From Acidimicrobium ferrooxidans (GTDB lineage: Bacteria; Actinomycetota; Geothermincolia; Fen-727; Anoxymicrobiaceae): 64,000 nucleotides of DNA. Shown here one piece after another: positions 44,223 through 53,408 of the stretch. The notes beneath the pieces are model-generated. The model had not been told where the DNA came from, did no database searches, and worked only from the letters and a program-made list of their open reading frames with translations. Both the position numbers and the translations under genes were made by a program. Every line of letters starts with the position of its first letter. Position 1 is the first letter of the stretch. Where the stretch lies: assembly GCA_020723485.1 (NCBI GenBank), contig DYIU01000001.1, positions 496,001-560,000 on the forward strand. Direction: 5' to 3'.

Positions 44223-44804
44223 CTAACCGGCCACATCCCCTGCGCCCCGGACGAGTTCCATCGCGGCCTCCGCCGCTCTCTGGACGGCCGACCGGAATTC
44301 CTCGGTCTCCTCTTCGGGGCAGCGGCTCAAAACGTATTCCGCGGGGTCGATGCCCTCCGGGGGCCTTCCGACCCCAACGCGCACCCGTGCGAACCCCGTG
44401 CCTCCGGCCTCCCTGACTATGGAATCCAGCCCGCGGTGCCCCGCCGTCCCACCGCCCTTCCTGACGCGAACGTCACCTAGGGGGATATCGATGTCGTCAT
44501 GGATGACTACCGTGCTCGAGATATCCAGCCCGTAAGTCTTCAGGACCTGCGCCACCGCGCGGCCGCTCTCGTTCATGAAGGTCGACGGCTTAGCGACCAG
44601 GAAGCGGTGGCCTGACTCCTCGAGGAGAACGAGCTCCCCCTCGGGCCATCTGCCGTTTGCAAGGACCCTGCCCCGCTCGACCAGCAGGTCGGCGGCCATG
44701 TAACCCGCGTTGTGACGCGTCTGGCGGTACCTGCGGCCGGGATTGCCGAGACCGACGACGAGCGTCGGAGGCCCGCCGCCCTGGACGACGCCGAGGACCG
44801 GCAC
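44223..44804 (-). CDS. pth: Peptidyl-tRNA hydrolase
   Basis: This 193-residue enzyme releases peptides from tRNAs dropped by stalled ribosomes. It has LVVGLGNPGRRYRQTRHNAG with the catalytic His, FLVAKPSTFMNESG, VVIHDDIDIPLG and GGTAGHRGLDSI, all in family order. GTG 44804 lies 25 bases after the L25 stop; a GTG at 44849 would overlap L25 and add 15 residues. Pairing with L25 is common in bacteria. Confidence 0.92.
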   Translation of the reverse strand: MPVLGVVQGGGPPTLVVGLGNPGRRYRQTRHNAGYMAADLLVERGRVLANGRWPEGELVLLEESGHRFLVAKPSTFMNESGRAVAQVLKTYGLDISSTVVIHDDIDIPLGDVRVRKGGGTAGHRGLDSIVREAGGTGFARVRVGVGRPPEGIDPAEYVLSRCPEEETEEFRSAVQRAAEAAMELVRGAGDVAG

Positions 44805-44829
44805 CCCGCGCCGCGAGGAGCGGCCCCGC

Positions 44830-45513
44830 TTACTCCTGTTCCTCGCCACTTTCAGGTGAGGCGGCTTCGGCGGCCTTCTCTTCCGCCGCCACCTCCTCCA
44901 TGGCCTCGGCCTCTTCCTCGACTTCCGCTTCTTCCTCGACAACGAGCCGCGGGGCCAGTATCGTGAGGATGACGTCGTCCGGCTCGGTCATCATGGTGAC
45001 TCCCGGGGCCGGCTGGAGGTCGCCGACGCTCAGGTGGTCCCCGATGTTCAGGCCCTTGATGTCGGCGAACAGGTGGTCGGGCACCTCGGTGGGAAGGCAC
45101 TCCACCTCCACCTCCCAGAGGTTGTGCTGGAGCGTGCCTCCGGCGCGCAGGCCGAGGGACTCCTCCTCCCCGGTGATGGCGATGGGCACCTTCATCGTGA
45201 CCTTCTCGTCGCGAGCTACCTTGAGGAAGTCAACATGCAGCAGCAGCTCCTTCAAGGGGTGTCTCTGAAGCTCCTTTATCATCACCAGGTGGCTGTCCTT
45301 CTCCTTGCCCTCGACGACCTGGAGGTCGATGAGGACGTTGAGGCCCGCCTCCCCGTGAATCACGTCCTGCAGCTCGTCCTTCTTCACCGCGAGAGCTCTC
45401 GGCTCTATGCCGTGGCCGTACATGACCGCCGGGACCTCGCCCTGCGCTCTCATCTTCTTCGCGGCGCCCTTTCCGGTCTCGGACCGGTTCCTTGCCTTAA
45501 GCTTTATCTCCAA
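44830..45513 (-). CDS. rplY: Ribosomal protein L25/Ctc, long form
   Basis: This 227-residue protein has the L25 5S-rRNA-binding domain (KARNRSETGKGAAKKMRAQG and VPAVMYGHGI, up to about residue 95), the Ctc beta domain (VPIAITGEEESLGLRAGG), and an acidic Glu/Ala tail from about 190. The long form is typical of actinobacteria. It follows prs by 15 bases. Confidence 0.93.
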   Translation of the reverse strand: MEIKLKARNRSETGKGAAKKMRAQGEVPAVMYGHGIEPRALAVKKDELQDVIHGEAGLNVLIDLQVVEGKEKDSHLVMIKELQRHPLKELLLHVDFLKVARDEKVTMKVPIAITGEEESLGLRAGGTLQHNLWEVEVECLPTEVPDHLFADIKGLNIGDHLSVGDLQPAPGVTMMTEPDDVILTILAPRLVVEEEAEVEEEAEAMEEVAAEEKAAEAASPESGEEQE

Positions 45514-45528
45514 CTTCTACCACTCCAG

Positions 45529-46494
45529 TTATGTCTGGTTGTCTCCACCCACTATCTCGCTCACCGACTCTTCCTTGAACACCGCCGTAATGGTGTTCGC
45601 GAGCAGCGGGGCTATCGAAAGCACGGTTATTTTATCAATCTTCTTCTCAGGAGGCACCGGCAGGCTGTTGGTGACCACCAGTTCCTTGATGGCCGACAGC
45701 TCGATGCGCTCCACGGCGGAGCCCGAGAGTATCGGGTGCGTGGCGCACGCGTAGATCTCGACGGCCCCGTATTTCTTGAGCGCGTCCGCGGCCTCCACGA
45801 TGGTGCCGGCGGTGTCGATCATGTCGTCGATGAGGATTGCGGTCTTGCCTTCCACTTCTCCGATGACGTGCACTATCTCGGCGACGTTCTTCTCCGGCCT
45901 GCGCTTGTGCATGATCGCCATCGGGACGTGCAGCCGGTCGGAGAGCTTCTTGGCCACCTTGACCCTGCCGGCGTCCGGTGAGACGACTACCAGGTCCTTC
46001 AGGTTCTTCTGGATGATGTAGCTCCCGAGCAGCGGGAGCGCCGTCACGTGGTCCAGCGGGAAGTCGAAGAAACCCTGTATCTGCCCGGCGTGCAGGTCGA
46101 CCGACACGACGCGGTCTGCGCCGGCCGCGGTGATCACGTCCGCCACAAGGTGGGCGCTGATGGGCTCGCGGGCCAGCGTCTTCTTGTCCTGCCTCGAGTA
46201 CCCGTAGTACGGCATAACCGCCGTTATCCTTTTCGCGGAGGCCCGCTTCAGGGCGTCGATCATCAGGAGAAGCTCCATGATACTGTCGTTCACGGGCTCG
46301 GCGCACGTCTGGACTATGAACGCGTCGACGCCGCGGACGCTCTCCAGGAACCTGACGTAGATCTCGCCGTTCGAGAACCTCGATATCTCGACTCCCCCCA
46401 GCGTGATACCTATGCCGGTGGCGATCTCCTCGCCCAGCTCAGGGTATGCGGTCCCCGTGAAAACCATCAACCTCTTTCGGGTGACCTCCCTCAA
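45529..46494 (-). CDS. prs: Ribose-phosphate pyrophosphokinase
   Basis: This 321-residue enzyme makes PRPP from ribose 5-phosphate and ATP. It has FSNGEIYVRFLESVRG, MPYYGYSRQDKKTLAREPIS near residue 97, VSVDLHAGQIQGFFD near 130 and the PRPP loop ILIDDMIDTAGT near 220. TTG 46494 is chosen because GAGGGAGG lies at the right distance and the family starts there; a frame reaching 46749 has no family match. It follows glmU, as is usual in Gram-positive bacteria. Confidence 0.94.
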   Translation of the reverse strand: MREVTRKRLMVFTGTAYPELGEEIATGIGITLGGVEISRFSNGEIYVRFLESVRGVDAFIVQTCAEPVNDSIMELLLMIDALKRASAKRITAVMPYYGYSRQDKKTLAREPISAHLVADVITAAGADRVVSVDLHAGQIQGFFDFPLDHVTALPLLGSYIIQKNLKDLVVVSPDAGRVKVAKKLSDRLHVPMAIMHKRRPEKNVAEIVHVIGEVEGKTAILIDDMIDTAGTIVEAADALKKYGAVEIYACATHPILSGSAVERIELSAIKELVVTNSLPVPPEKKIDKITVLSIAPLLANTITAVFKEESVSEIVGGDNQT

Positions 46495-46576
46495 ATCCGT
46501 ACCTCCCTCTCGACTGCTCCCTGATACTTCGACGCCTCGAACGGCCAGCCCGGGGCCGGCGCTGGAATGCTCCGGG

Positions 46577-47980
46577 TCACTGTCCCCGGGCCTTCTTGTC
46601 CTTCTTCCTGCGCCGCCAACCCGGCACGTTCGACTGCGGGCACCTCTCGATACCGAGGGCGCCGTCCGGGACATCCTCGGAGATGGCGGAGCCCGCGCCG
46701 GTGGTCGCGTCCTCTCCCACCTCGACGGGCGCGATGAGCATAGTATCACTCCCTATGAACGCCCGGTCGCCTATCACGGTCCGGTACTTGCTCTCGCCGT
46801 CGTAGTTGCAGGTGATGCTGCCCGCGCCGACGTTCACGTCCTCGCCGATGTCGGCGTCACCGATGTAGGACAGGTGGGGCACCTTACTGCCCCGCCCCAC
46901 CGCCGTGTTCTTTATCTCAACGAAGCTGCCGACCTTTGCCCCAGGCCCTATCCTGGTGCCGGGCCTGAGCCGCGAGTAGGGACCTATGGTCGCTCCCGCC
47001 TCGACCTCGCACCCGTCCAGCCACGAATAGCAGACCTCGCACCCGTCACCGATGACGGAGTCATTGATGCTGGAGCAAGGGCCGACGGTGCAGCCCGTCC
47101 CGATGCTGACCTTGCCGGTAGCGAAGACCAGCGGCATCACAACCGTGTCGCGTCCCACCTCGGTCCCGTGGTCCAGGTAGGTGCGCTCAGGGTCGACTAT
47201 GGTCACGCCCGCCGCCATAAGCTCGCCGTTGATACGGGACCTGAGCACCGCGGCCGCGGCTGCCAGCTGCTCCCTGTCGTTCACGCCGAGGACCTCCTCG
47301 GCGGGCGCGGGAACGGCGGCAACGGCGAGCCCCCTGGAGACGAGCCTCTTGACCACTTCTGTCAGGTAGTACTCCCCCTGCGCGTTGTCCGTAGTCAGCA
47401 AGGCCAGCCCGGCCTCGAGCGGCCCCCGCTCGAAGGCGTACATGCACGCGTTAACCTCGTTCACGTCGCGCTCTTCGGCGGAAGCGTCGGCCTCCTCGAC
47501 GATCCGGGCGACGCCGCCCGCGGGGCCCCTGATCACCCTGCCGTATCCGGCGGGGTCTTCGAGGCGGGCCGTGAGAAGCGCAGCGGCGGAGCCTGCGCCG
47601 CGCCTCGCGTCTAGCATCTCCAGGAGCGTTCCCCGCATCACCAGGGGGCTGTCGCCGGGGAGAACCATCACTTCCTCGACCGCGGGGTCGAGCGCCTCGA
47701 CGGCGACCGTCACGGCGTGCCCGGTCCCGTTCTGCGGGCTCTGCTCGACGCACAGGGCGCGGTCGCCGACGGCTTCGCGGACCTCGCCCGCGCCGTGCCC
47801 GACAACGACGACGACCTGCCGTGCCTGCAGGCCCCCGACCTCGTCGAGCACGTAGTCGATGAGAGCGCGCCCGCAGGCGCGGTGCAGCACCTTTGGGAGC
47901 TCGGACTTCATCCGCTTCCCGAGGCCTGCCGCCAGTATCACCACTGCCAGCCTGTCGTTGTTCTCAGCCATCTCTCGCAT
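46577..47980 (-). CDS. glmU: Bifunctional GlcNAc-1-P uridyltransferase / GlcN-1-P acetyltransferase
   Basis: This 467-residue enzyme makes UDP-GlcNAc for peptidoglycan and other glycans. The N-terminal pyrophosphorylase has LAAGLGKRMKSELPKVLH and NGTGHAVTVA. The C-terminal beta-helix has YLDHGTEVGRDTVVMP, HLSYIGDADIGEDVNVGAG, the catalytic-region NYDGESKYRTVIGDRAFIGS and a basic tail. Starts at 47980 and 47971 are both possible. It leads the glmU, prs, L25, pth run. Confidence 0.94.
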   Translation of the reverse strand: MREMAENNDRLAVVILAAGLGKRMKSELPKVLHRACGRALIDYVLDEVGGLQARQVVVVVGHGAGEVREAVGDRALCVEQSPQNGTGHAVTVAVEALDPAVEEVMVLPGDSPLVMRGTLLEMLDARRGAGSAAALLTARLEDPAGYGRVIRGPAGGVARIVEEADASAEERDVNEVNACMYAFERGPLEAGLALLTTDNAQGEYYLTEVVKRLVSRGLAVAAVPAPAEEVLGVNDREQLAAAAAVLRSRINGELMAAGVTIVDPERTYLDHGTEVGRDTVVMPLVFATGKVSIGTGCTVGPCSSINDSVIGDGCEVCYSWLDGCEVEAGATIGPYSRLRPGTRIGPGAKVGSFVEIKNTAVGRGSKVPHLSYIGDADIGEDVNVGAGSITCNYDGESKYRTVIGDRAFIGSDTMLIAPVEVGEDATTGAGSAISEDVPDGALGIERCPQSNVPGWRRRKKDKKARGQ

Positions 47981-48020
47981 CCATCTATTAATACGCTCCC
48001 GGTATTAAAACCGGCCTTTC

Positions 48021-48300
48021 CAACCAGGTTCGAATCCTGCGTTCAGCCCACTCCTTTATGGGTCTCAGCCGGCCTTGGCCTACTACCCGCATCCAACCCC
48101 CCGGTCAACCAATTGTGCTGGTTGGGGTGGCAGGATGTCGAACCGTCGCTCGCCATGCTCGCTTCACCAGGGGGGATTCGCATCCCCCCTAGGTCGCGGG
48201 CCCTTCGGTCCCGCTGTACCCCCCTATGTTTGAGTCTTATTGGGGGGCTCCGCCCCCCTCTACCCCCCAGGTTCGAATCCTGCACAGCCTGAAGGCTGAG
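48021..48300. repeat. tRNA-Gln-linked palindromic element with a partial tRNA copy
   Basis: Between glmU and tRNA-Gln lies a run of repeats. 48119-48144 copies the 3' end of the tRNA-Gln gene (CCA, acceptor strand and T-arm half, compare 48302-48326) with one inserted base. 48170-48189 is an 8-bp hairpin of G6 and C6; 48242-48258 is a 7-bp hairpin of the same kind. 48268-48283 (CAGGTTCGAATCCTGC) is the exact inverted copy of the tRNA T-arm at 48313-48328, and 48026-48040 is another inverted T-arm copy. A similar arrangement is found beside tRNA-Ile. It may be the remnant of a tRNA-targeted element. No gene is seen here. Confidence 0.7.
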
Positions 48301-48301
48301 T

Positions 48302-48375
<74 letters not shown>

Positions 48376-48394
48376 TAGTATCCCAGTGGAAAAC

Positions 48395-48418
48395 GCAACA
48401 AAGTGACCTGACCCCGAT
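48395..48418. repeat. REP-like repeat, single arm
   Basis: 24 bases identical to the right arm of the palindrome at 19678-19701 (GCAACAAAGTGACCTGACCC then CGAT). The copy ends 6 bases before the ispE stop and the partner arm is missing. Confidence 0.8.
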
Positions 48419-48424
48419 TTTGCA

Positions 48425-49327
48425 TCAGACGTCGGAGATCTGCGCGCCCCGGTCGGCGAAGCTCGTGACGATAGTGATGGGCGCCGCCTTCTCCAGCTCC
48501 CACGCGACCTCCGCCGCCTGTTCCATGCCGGACACCAGCGCGAACACGGTGGGTCCACTCCCGGTCATCAGTGCAGCCGTTGCCCCCGCCGCCCTGGCGA
48601 TTTCCTTGTACTCCCCGAGGCGGTCCGTGGCTATCGTTGCAGATTCAAGACTGTTGTGCAAGTTGGAGTAAATGGCCTCAAAATCATGGTTTCTGATGCC
48701 TGCCAGGAGCGACTGGAGGGCGCCCTCCGTGTCGGGCGCCGGGCCGGTCGGCAGGGCGTCGAACCTCTCGTAGACCTCCCTCGTCGAAACCTCTTCGCCG
48801 GTCGAGGCGAGGACGACCTGCATGGGTGGCAGGGGCTCCAGCCTCTCGACCCTCTCGCCCCGGCCCGAGACCAGCGCCGTTCCCCCGAGGAGGCAGAACG
48901 GCACGTCGGAGCCGACTGACGCCCCTATATCGGCCAGTGCCTCTGCGCTCATCTCCAGCTCGTACATCCGGTCCATGGCCACCAGCGCGGCCGCGGCGTC
49001 CGCGCTCCCTCCCGCGAGGCCCGCCCCGACTGGGATGCGCTTGTTTATAAGGACCTCCACGCCGCCCTCGCCCCCGGTTCCCGTGCTCTCCTCGAACGCC
49101 TCCACGGCGCGGCAGACGAGGTTGTCGCTCCCCGTGGGGATCCCGGGATCGCTGCAGCGCACCACGACGTGTCCCGCGGCGCCGTCGGTGCGCCTGAAGT
49201 AAAGCTCGTCCGAGAGCTCGAGCGCCTGCATCACCGAGCGTATCTCGTGGTACCCGTCGTCCCTGCGAGGCCCGACCTCGAGGAACAGGTTTATCTTCGC
49301 GCGGGCGATCGCTTTCGCTCCCAACAT
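48425..49327 (-). CDS. ispE: 4-diphosphocytidyl-2-C-methyl-D-erythritol kinase
   Basis: This 300-residue GHMP kinase phosphorylates CDP-ME in the MEP pathway to isoprenoids. It has ARAKINLFLEV at the N-terminus, the ATP loop IPVGAGLAGGSADAAAAL near residue 99, GSDVPFCLLGGTALVSG near 136, and a C-terminal LMTGSGPTVFAL. ATG 49327 follows TGGAGG, so the frame extending to 49390 is not needed. The polysaccharide locus also depends on isoprenoid carrier lipids. Confidence 0.93.
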   Translation of the reverse strand: MLGAKAIARAKINLFLEVGPRRDDGYHEIRSVMQALELSDELYFRRTDGAAGHVVVRCSDPGIPTGSDNLVCRAVEAFEESTGTGGEGGVEVLINKRIPVGAGLAGGSADAAAALVAMDRMYELEMSAEALADIGASVGSDVPFCLLGGTALVSGRGERVERLEPLPPMQVVLASTGEEVSTREVYERFDALPTGPAPDTEGALQSLLAGIRNHDFEAIYSNLHNSLESATIATDRLGEYKEIARAAGATAALMTGSGPTVFALVSGMEQAAEVAWELEKAAPITIVTSFADRGAQISDV

Positions 49328-49388
49328 CGAGCCTCCAGGGGCCGCACTCCCAGGGTCGTGATCCCTGCTGTACCTGTATAAACATACC

Positions 49389-49445
49389 AAAAAAAGAAGG
49401 AGGCCGGGTCGTCCGCGCGCCTCCTGCGCGCGCCGCCCGGCCTCC
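49389..49445 (-). terminator. Rho-independent terminator after the FAD oxidoreductase gene
   Basis: On minus, a 10-bp stem (GGAGGCCGGG with CCCGGCCTCC, 49445-49436 and 49408-49399) encloses a GC-rich loop and is followed by TTCTTTTTTT. It starts about 18 bases past the stop of the gene at 49464-50852. Confidence 0.85.
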
Positions 49446-49463
49446 CCGCGGCTCCCCGCTCCG

Positions 49464-50852
49464 CTACTTGCCGTACTTCTCGAGGACCTTCTCGGCGCAT
49501 ATCTTGCCCGAGAGGGCCGCTGAGTTCAGCGCCAGCCCGCGGCCCCGATAGGTGTCGCCGGCGAAGTAGAGCCCCTCGACGCCGGGTGCCACCACGTCCG
49601 GCTTGAACGCCCCGACCTGGCCCGGTTTCCGCGCCAGACCGTCGCACCCGATGCACTTGTAGGCGAACTTCCACTCGACCTTCTCGTCTATCCCCGGGAA
49701 CATCTCCTGGATGTCGGTCCACATCGAGGTGAGCAGCCTTTCCAGCTCGAACTTGTCGAATATCTGGTCCACCTCAACGACGCAGTCGGTCTGCAGCAGG
49801 GACTTGCCTTCGGGCGCCACCCCGGGGTCGAACGCCGATGGCACGAATGCCTGGAAGGGCATGCCCGTGTGCTCGAGGGTCGCGGCGGACAGGAAGTTGG
49901 GCCTGTCGTATACCGGCTCGCTCAGTGCGACCGTGTACCCTATCAGGCCGGTCGTCTCGTACTTCAGGTCCTCGTACCTCTTTATCCACCAGTCGGGGAG
50001 CACCGAGGTCTCGGGATTCATGTCCAGGACTCCGCCGAGGCTCCACAGCGGCAGGGCGCACACCACCACGGGCGCCTCGACGTAGGTCAGGTCGTCCATG
50101 TAGAACCAGCCCGGGTACGGCGAAAGGCTTTTCTTCCGGAGGGCGACCCCCTTCGTCCTGCCGCCGTCGAATGCAACCGAGTCGACCTCGGTGGAGAGCA
50201 TGAGCGTGCCGCCGGCTTCCTCGAACGCCTCCCGCTGGGGATCGATTATCCCCAGCATGCCGCCTTTCGGATAGGCGGCCGTCAGGACATTCCTCTTTTT
50301 CGACAGGTTGTCTCGTGAGATGTACAGTATCTCTCCCGCCGACATCTCGTAGGGGTCCGGCACGGTGGTCATTATCATGCCGTTGACCTCCATGAGCTCA
50401 CGGCACACCGCGGACCCGACGTTGGCGTCGAGCCAGTCACCCCAGCTCACAAGGTCGTTCGACTCGAGGGTGCCGTCGTCCATCTTCGCTATGAGCTTCA
50501 TGGTGCTCTTGATGTCCTCGATGTCCTGCGGCGCGGCGATAATCATCTCCTGCAGGGTGCTCCAGCGTCCGTCGCGGAAGATCTCCACGGTCTCGGAGAA
50601 GTTGGCCCACTCGACCTCCTTGCCCACTTCGCGCACAATCATGTCCGCCGAAGACGCGTCCCCCAGTTCCGCCATGTGCAGCCCTATGTCGAGCCTCCAT
50701 CCTCCCTCGAGGTCGAATCCCTGCATGCGGCCCCCTGCGCGGGCGTCCTTCTCGATGCACAGGGTCCGTAGCCCCGCTCGCTGCATCATCCCGGCCGCGC
50801 CAAGCCCGGCTATGCCCGCGCCTATCACTATTGCGTCATACTTCTCAGGCAA
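49464..50852 (-). CDS. FAD-dependent oxidoreductase, phytoene-desaturase/amine-oxidase-like
   Basis: This 462-residue flavoprotein has the dinucleotide motif AIVIGAGIAGLGAAGMMQRAG at the N-terminus, EKDARAGGRMQGFD near residue 34, and the C-terminal FAD motif GLYFAGDTYRGRGLALNSAA near 425. The layout matches carotenoid desaturase/isomerase-like proteins and NAD(P)-binding amine oxidases. No other carotenoid gene is adjacent except ispE nearby, so the substrate is open. It has its own terminator. ATG 50852 begins the frame. Confidence 0.85.
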   Translation of the reverse strand: MPEKYDAIVIGAGIAGLGAAGMMQRAGLRTLCIEKDARAGGRMQGFDLEGGWRLDIGLHMAELGDASSADMIVREVGKEVEWANFSETVEIFRDGRWSTLQEMIIAAPQDIEDIKSTMKLIAKMDDGTLESNDLVSWGDWLDANVGSAVCRELMEVNGMIMTTVPDPYEMSAGEILYISRDNLSKKRNVLTAAYPKGGMLGIIDPQREAFEEAGGTLMLSTEVDSVAFDGGRTKGVALRKKSLSPYPGWFYMDDLTYVEAPVVVCALPLWSLGGVLDMNPETSVLPDWWIKRYEDLKYETTGLIGYTVALSEPVYDRPNFLSAATLEHTGMPFQAFVPSAFDPGVAPEGKSLLQTDCVVEVDQIFDKFELERLLTSMWTDIQEMFPGIDEKVEWKFAYKCIGCDGLARKPGQVGAFKPDVVAPGVEGLYFAGDTYRGRGLALNSAALSGKICAEKVLEKYGK

Positions 50853-50967
50853 TTGTCTCCCCTCCGTGTGTCCCGGGTGCCTCGTTTTCGGTGGTTTCCC
50901 TACGCAGGTTATCTAATTTCGGATACCAGTGCAAGACTGGGCGGTCATTAGCGCTTACACTGCAACA

Positions 50968-51049
50968 CTGGGTTAGGTCACTTTGTTGCGTATGCCACCA
51001 GCTACAAGGTGCGGCTGGGAGAAACGCAACAAAGTGACCTGACCCCGAT
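50968..51049. repeat. REP-like palindrome, left arm slightly decayed
   Basis: The left arm 50968-50989 (CTGGGTTAGGTCACTTTGTT then GC) and the right arm 51026-51049 pair over about 20 bases with a 36-base loop. The right arm is identical to those at 19678 and 48395. The element ends 8 bases before the stop of the gene at 51058. Confidence 0.82.
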
Positions 51050-51057
51050 ATTGCGTC

Positions 51058-52137
51058 TCAGGCGGGCCAGGCCTGGATTATGGTGAAGCCTGCGGTGGAA
51101 GGGGTCCACGAGACCTCCGCCCTTACTCCCTCGAGCGCCTGGTAGTAACCGGCGACCTTGCCTGCGAGGAGCGGCTCGCAGAAAGGATTGTCAATCCTTA
51201 CCGTGAGAAGGCCTGCCTCCCTGGTCACGTCTATTGGGTTCCCCTGGCCGAACAGCCCGATCCCGGCCAGCAGCGCGGAGTACTCCCACGCCGAGGGCTT
51301 CGGGAGTTCGCCGCCGAGGACTCCCGAGACGTAGTCCTGCTCTATCTCGCACACCATCTTCGGAATATCCTCGCCGAGCTCCCACGTGAGCTCGCGTATC
51401 ACCGCGTTCACGGTCTCCACGATGACCAGGACCTCTCTGCGGCCGGTCACCCTGTTGCTGATCACGCCCCTGTCAGTATCCCAGGACATCGCGGCTGTCA
51501 CCTGGACTGGAACCCCGCACCTGGGACAACGCTCGTAAGCGACGTCCCCGGGCATTGTGGGCATCTTTTTCAGGGCAAGCCTGGTGGGGTCTTCCCAGAC
51601 CATTCCGCTCTGCTGCTTCTCCACGGTGATGGTGGCGGAGTCCCCCTCTTCCTCCCAGGTGGCCGAGGCAGTCATTATGAAGTGCGCCTCGTAGGTGCCC
51701 CAGAGGTCTCCGGCGGCCAGGGGCACGCTGTAAGGCTCTCTCATGCGCATGCGGATCATCTTTCCGCGCCTGTGCTCGATGAGCTCGGGCTTTCCGTGAC
51801 CGAGGCCCATGGCGATGTCCCTGGTTATCCTGATTGTGAAGGGAGCCCCGATGAAGCTCCTTCCCAGGAGCCTCAGGAGGCCTCCGCCAGCCGAGAGGAG
51901 CTCGTCGGTGCTGCTCCGGTTGGCCTTCCGCTCGCCTTCGGCGACAATGCGGTGTATGGGGTAGCCGATGCGCGTCGATATGCCGTCGATGAGCCCGTTG
52001 ATCTCGCCGTACTCGACGAAGGCCACGCGCAGGACGTCATTGTATGCCTTGGCAGTGATGGTGCCGTCGGGGTTCCACCTGCCGAATATCTTGACGACCT
52101 TCGGGGCGCCGCAGCCCTTGCACCTGTTCAGTAACAA
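51058..52137 (-). CDS. Two-module zinc-ribbon protein of unknown function, paralogue
   Basis: This 359-residue protein repeats the plan of the protein at 42406-43476. Module one has CKGCGAP, W-N-P-D-GTI, INGLIDGISTRIGYPIHRIV and EPYSVPLAAGDLWG. Module two has CPRCGVPVQV, WDTDRGVISN, VIRELTWELGEDIPKMV and NPFCEPLLAGKVAGYY. Sequence identity between the paralogues looks moderate, but motif order and spacing agree. The start TTG 52137 follows GAAAGG and lies 4 bases after the LarA-like gene's stop. It ends the TPR, LarA-like, zinc-ribbon set. Confidence 0.7.
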   Translation of the reverse strand: MLLNRCKGCGAPKVVKIFGRWNPDGTITAKAYNDVLRVAFVEYGEINGLIDGISTRIGYPIHRIVAEGERKANRSSTDELLSAGGGLLRLLGRSFIGAPFTIRITRDIAMGLGHGKPELIEHRRGKMIRMRMREPYSVPLAAGDLWGTYEAHFIMTASATWEEEGDSATITVEKQQSGMVWEDPTRLALKKMPTMPGDVAYERCPRCGVPVQVTAAMSWDTDRGVISNRVTGRREVLVIVETVNAVIRELTWELGEDIPKMVCEIEQDYVSGVLGGELPKPSAWEYSALLAGIGLFGQGNPIDVTREAGLLTVRIDNPFCEPLLAGKVAGYYQALEGVRAEVSWTPSTAGFTIIQAWPA

Positions 52138-52141
52138 CCTT

Positions 52142-53404
52142 TCACCTTCCTCCGGAAGCGCCCGGCGGCAGCAGGTTCCCCTCGCTGTCGAACTCGAGGG
52201 TGGCCCGCGCGCCGAGCGTCACTCCAGGCACTGCCTCGAGCTCTGATGCGACTGGCCCCGAGACCTGCATCGTCGAGAGCTGGCGGGTGTTCTTTATCCT
52301 CACGACCCTCGCCCGCTCGGAGCTGACTCCTTCGAGGCTCGCGAGCGCCATGGACAGGGCTTCCGCGTCCGAGGCGGCGACGCTCGGTATCCTGGCCCGG
52401 TGCAGGGCCCCCGAGGCGTTCACGTTCCTTTTCATAGCCTCGAAATCTATATCGGCGAGCAGCCGCCCGGTGATGACATCCGCGTGGCCGACGCCGGTCG
52501 CGTTCCCCGCTGACTGAGGGGTGAGCCTCAGGGCTACCACCAACTTCGCGTTGAACGTCGCGGCCCCTTCCTCGGTCTCCTTGCCCCGGCCCGTCACCAT
52601 GGGGTCCATGCCGATGCCCGAGATGTCCTTGCCGATCTCCTCGACTACCAGGATGTCGACGGAGTCCACGGGAAGCCGCGGCCACATGGAGACAGCTGAG
52701 GCGAGCAGCTCCGGTTCGCGCTCCCTCATCTCCCCGCCCACCAGGACCTCCAGGCGCGACAGCTCTTTCACGCCGTCCTCGACGAGCGCGACCGCCGTGA
52801 CCGGCGGCCCGTTCTCGAGCACCAGGTCGGCCACCTCGCCGATAAGGTGCCCAGCGCTGAAACCGTGCCGGTGCAGCGCGCTCGCTCCGGCCTCCTTTCC
52901 GAGCCCGACTGCGAGCATTTTCACCACCCCGCTCTGCACGGGACCCGAGTAACCCGTGTGGGGCCCGACGCGGTTGACTACGACGATAGCGTCCGACTCG
53001 TACGCCGCGCGGTCGACGAAAGCCTCCGCCCCTCCCGGCGTACTCCCGAGGGCCACCACCTCCATGCTCGACTCGACGGGCATCCCGGTAGAATCCTCGG
53101 TTATCCCGAGGCCGGCCAGCATGCGCTCCTGCCCGCCGGCGGTGGCCCCGCCGTGGGAGCCCATGGCCGGGACGATGAAAGGCCGGCACCCCCTGCCGCC
53201 AAGCCGCTCCGCGATGAGCGCCAGGAGCGCGGGCAGCCCCTCTATCCTCCTGCTGCCGACCGCCACAGCCACCCGCCCCCCGTGGGGAAGCAGGTCGATG
53301 CCCCGGTCGAGCGCGGCCGCCGGGTCACCCAGGGGAGCCCTGGCCAGCTCCTGGGTGGCCTCTATCATCGGGGGGAATTCCAGCCCGTGGTTCGCGGGAC
53401 TCAC
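52142..53404 (-). CDS. LarA-like (DUF2088 N-terminal) protein
   Basis: This 420-residue protein resembles the nickel-pincer lactate racemase superfamily. It has GRVAVAVGSRRIEGLPALLAL, FIVPAMGSHGGATAGGQERM near residue 96, VVVNRVGPHTGYSGPVQSG near 153, and VVKMLAVGLGKEAGA. His residues occur at places like those used by LarA for its substrate and cofactor, but the cofactor Lys cannot be assigned with confidence. Related proteins act on other 2-hydroxy acids or have no known role. GTG 53404 follows ACTAGGAC and lies 4 bases after the TPR gene stop. No larB, larC or larE is in the window. Confidence 0.65.
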   Translation of the reverse strand: MSPANHGLEFPPMIEATQELARAPLGDPAAALDRGIDLLPHGGRVAVAVGSRRIEGLPALLALIAERLGGRGCRPFIVPAMGSHGGATAGGQERMLAGLGITEDSTGMPVESSMEVVALGSTPGGAEAFVDRAAYESDAIVVVNRVGPHTGYSGPVQSGVVKMLAVGLGKEAGASALHRHGFSAGHLIGEVADLVLENGPPVTAVALVEDGVKELSRLEVLVGGEMREREPELLASAVSMWPRLPVDSVDILVVEEIGKDISGIGMDPMVTGRGKETEEGAATFNAKLVVALRLTPQSAGNATGVGHADVITGRLLADIDFEAMKRNVNASGALHRARIPSVAASDAEALSMALASLEGVSSERARVVRIKNTRQLSTMQVSGPVASELEAVPGVTLGARATLEFDSEGNLLPPGASGGR

Positions 53405-53408
53405 CGTC

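Noticed and set aside
48119-48144. A second tRNA-Gln gene
   Set aside because: Only the 3' acceptor strand and half of the T-arm are present, with an inserted base; no anticodon or D-arm follows.
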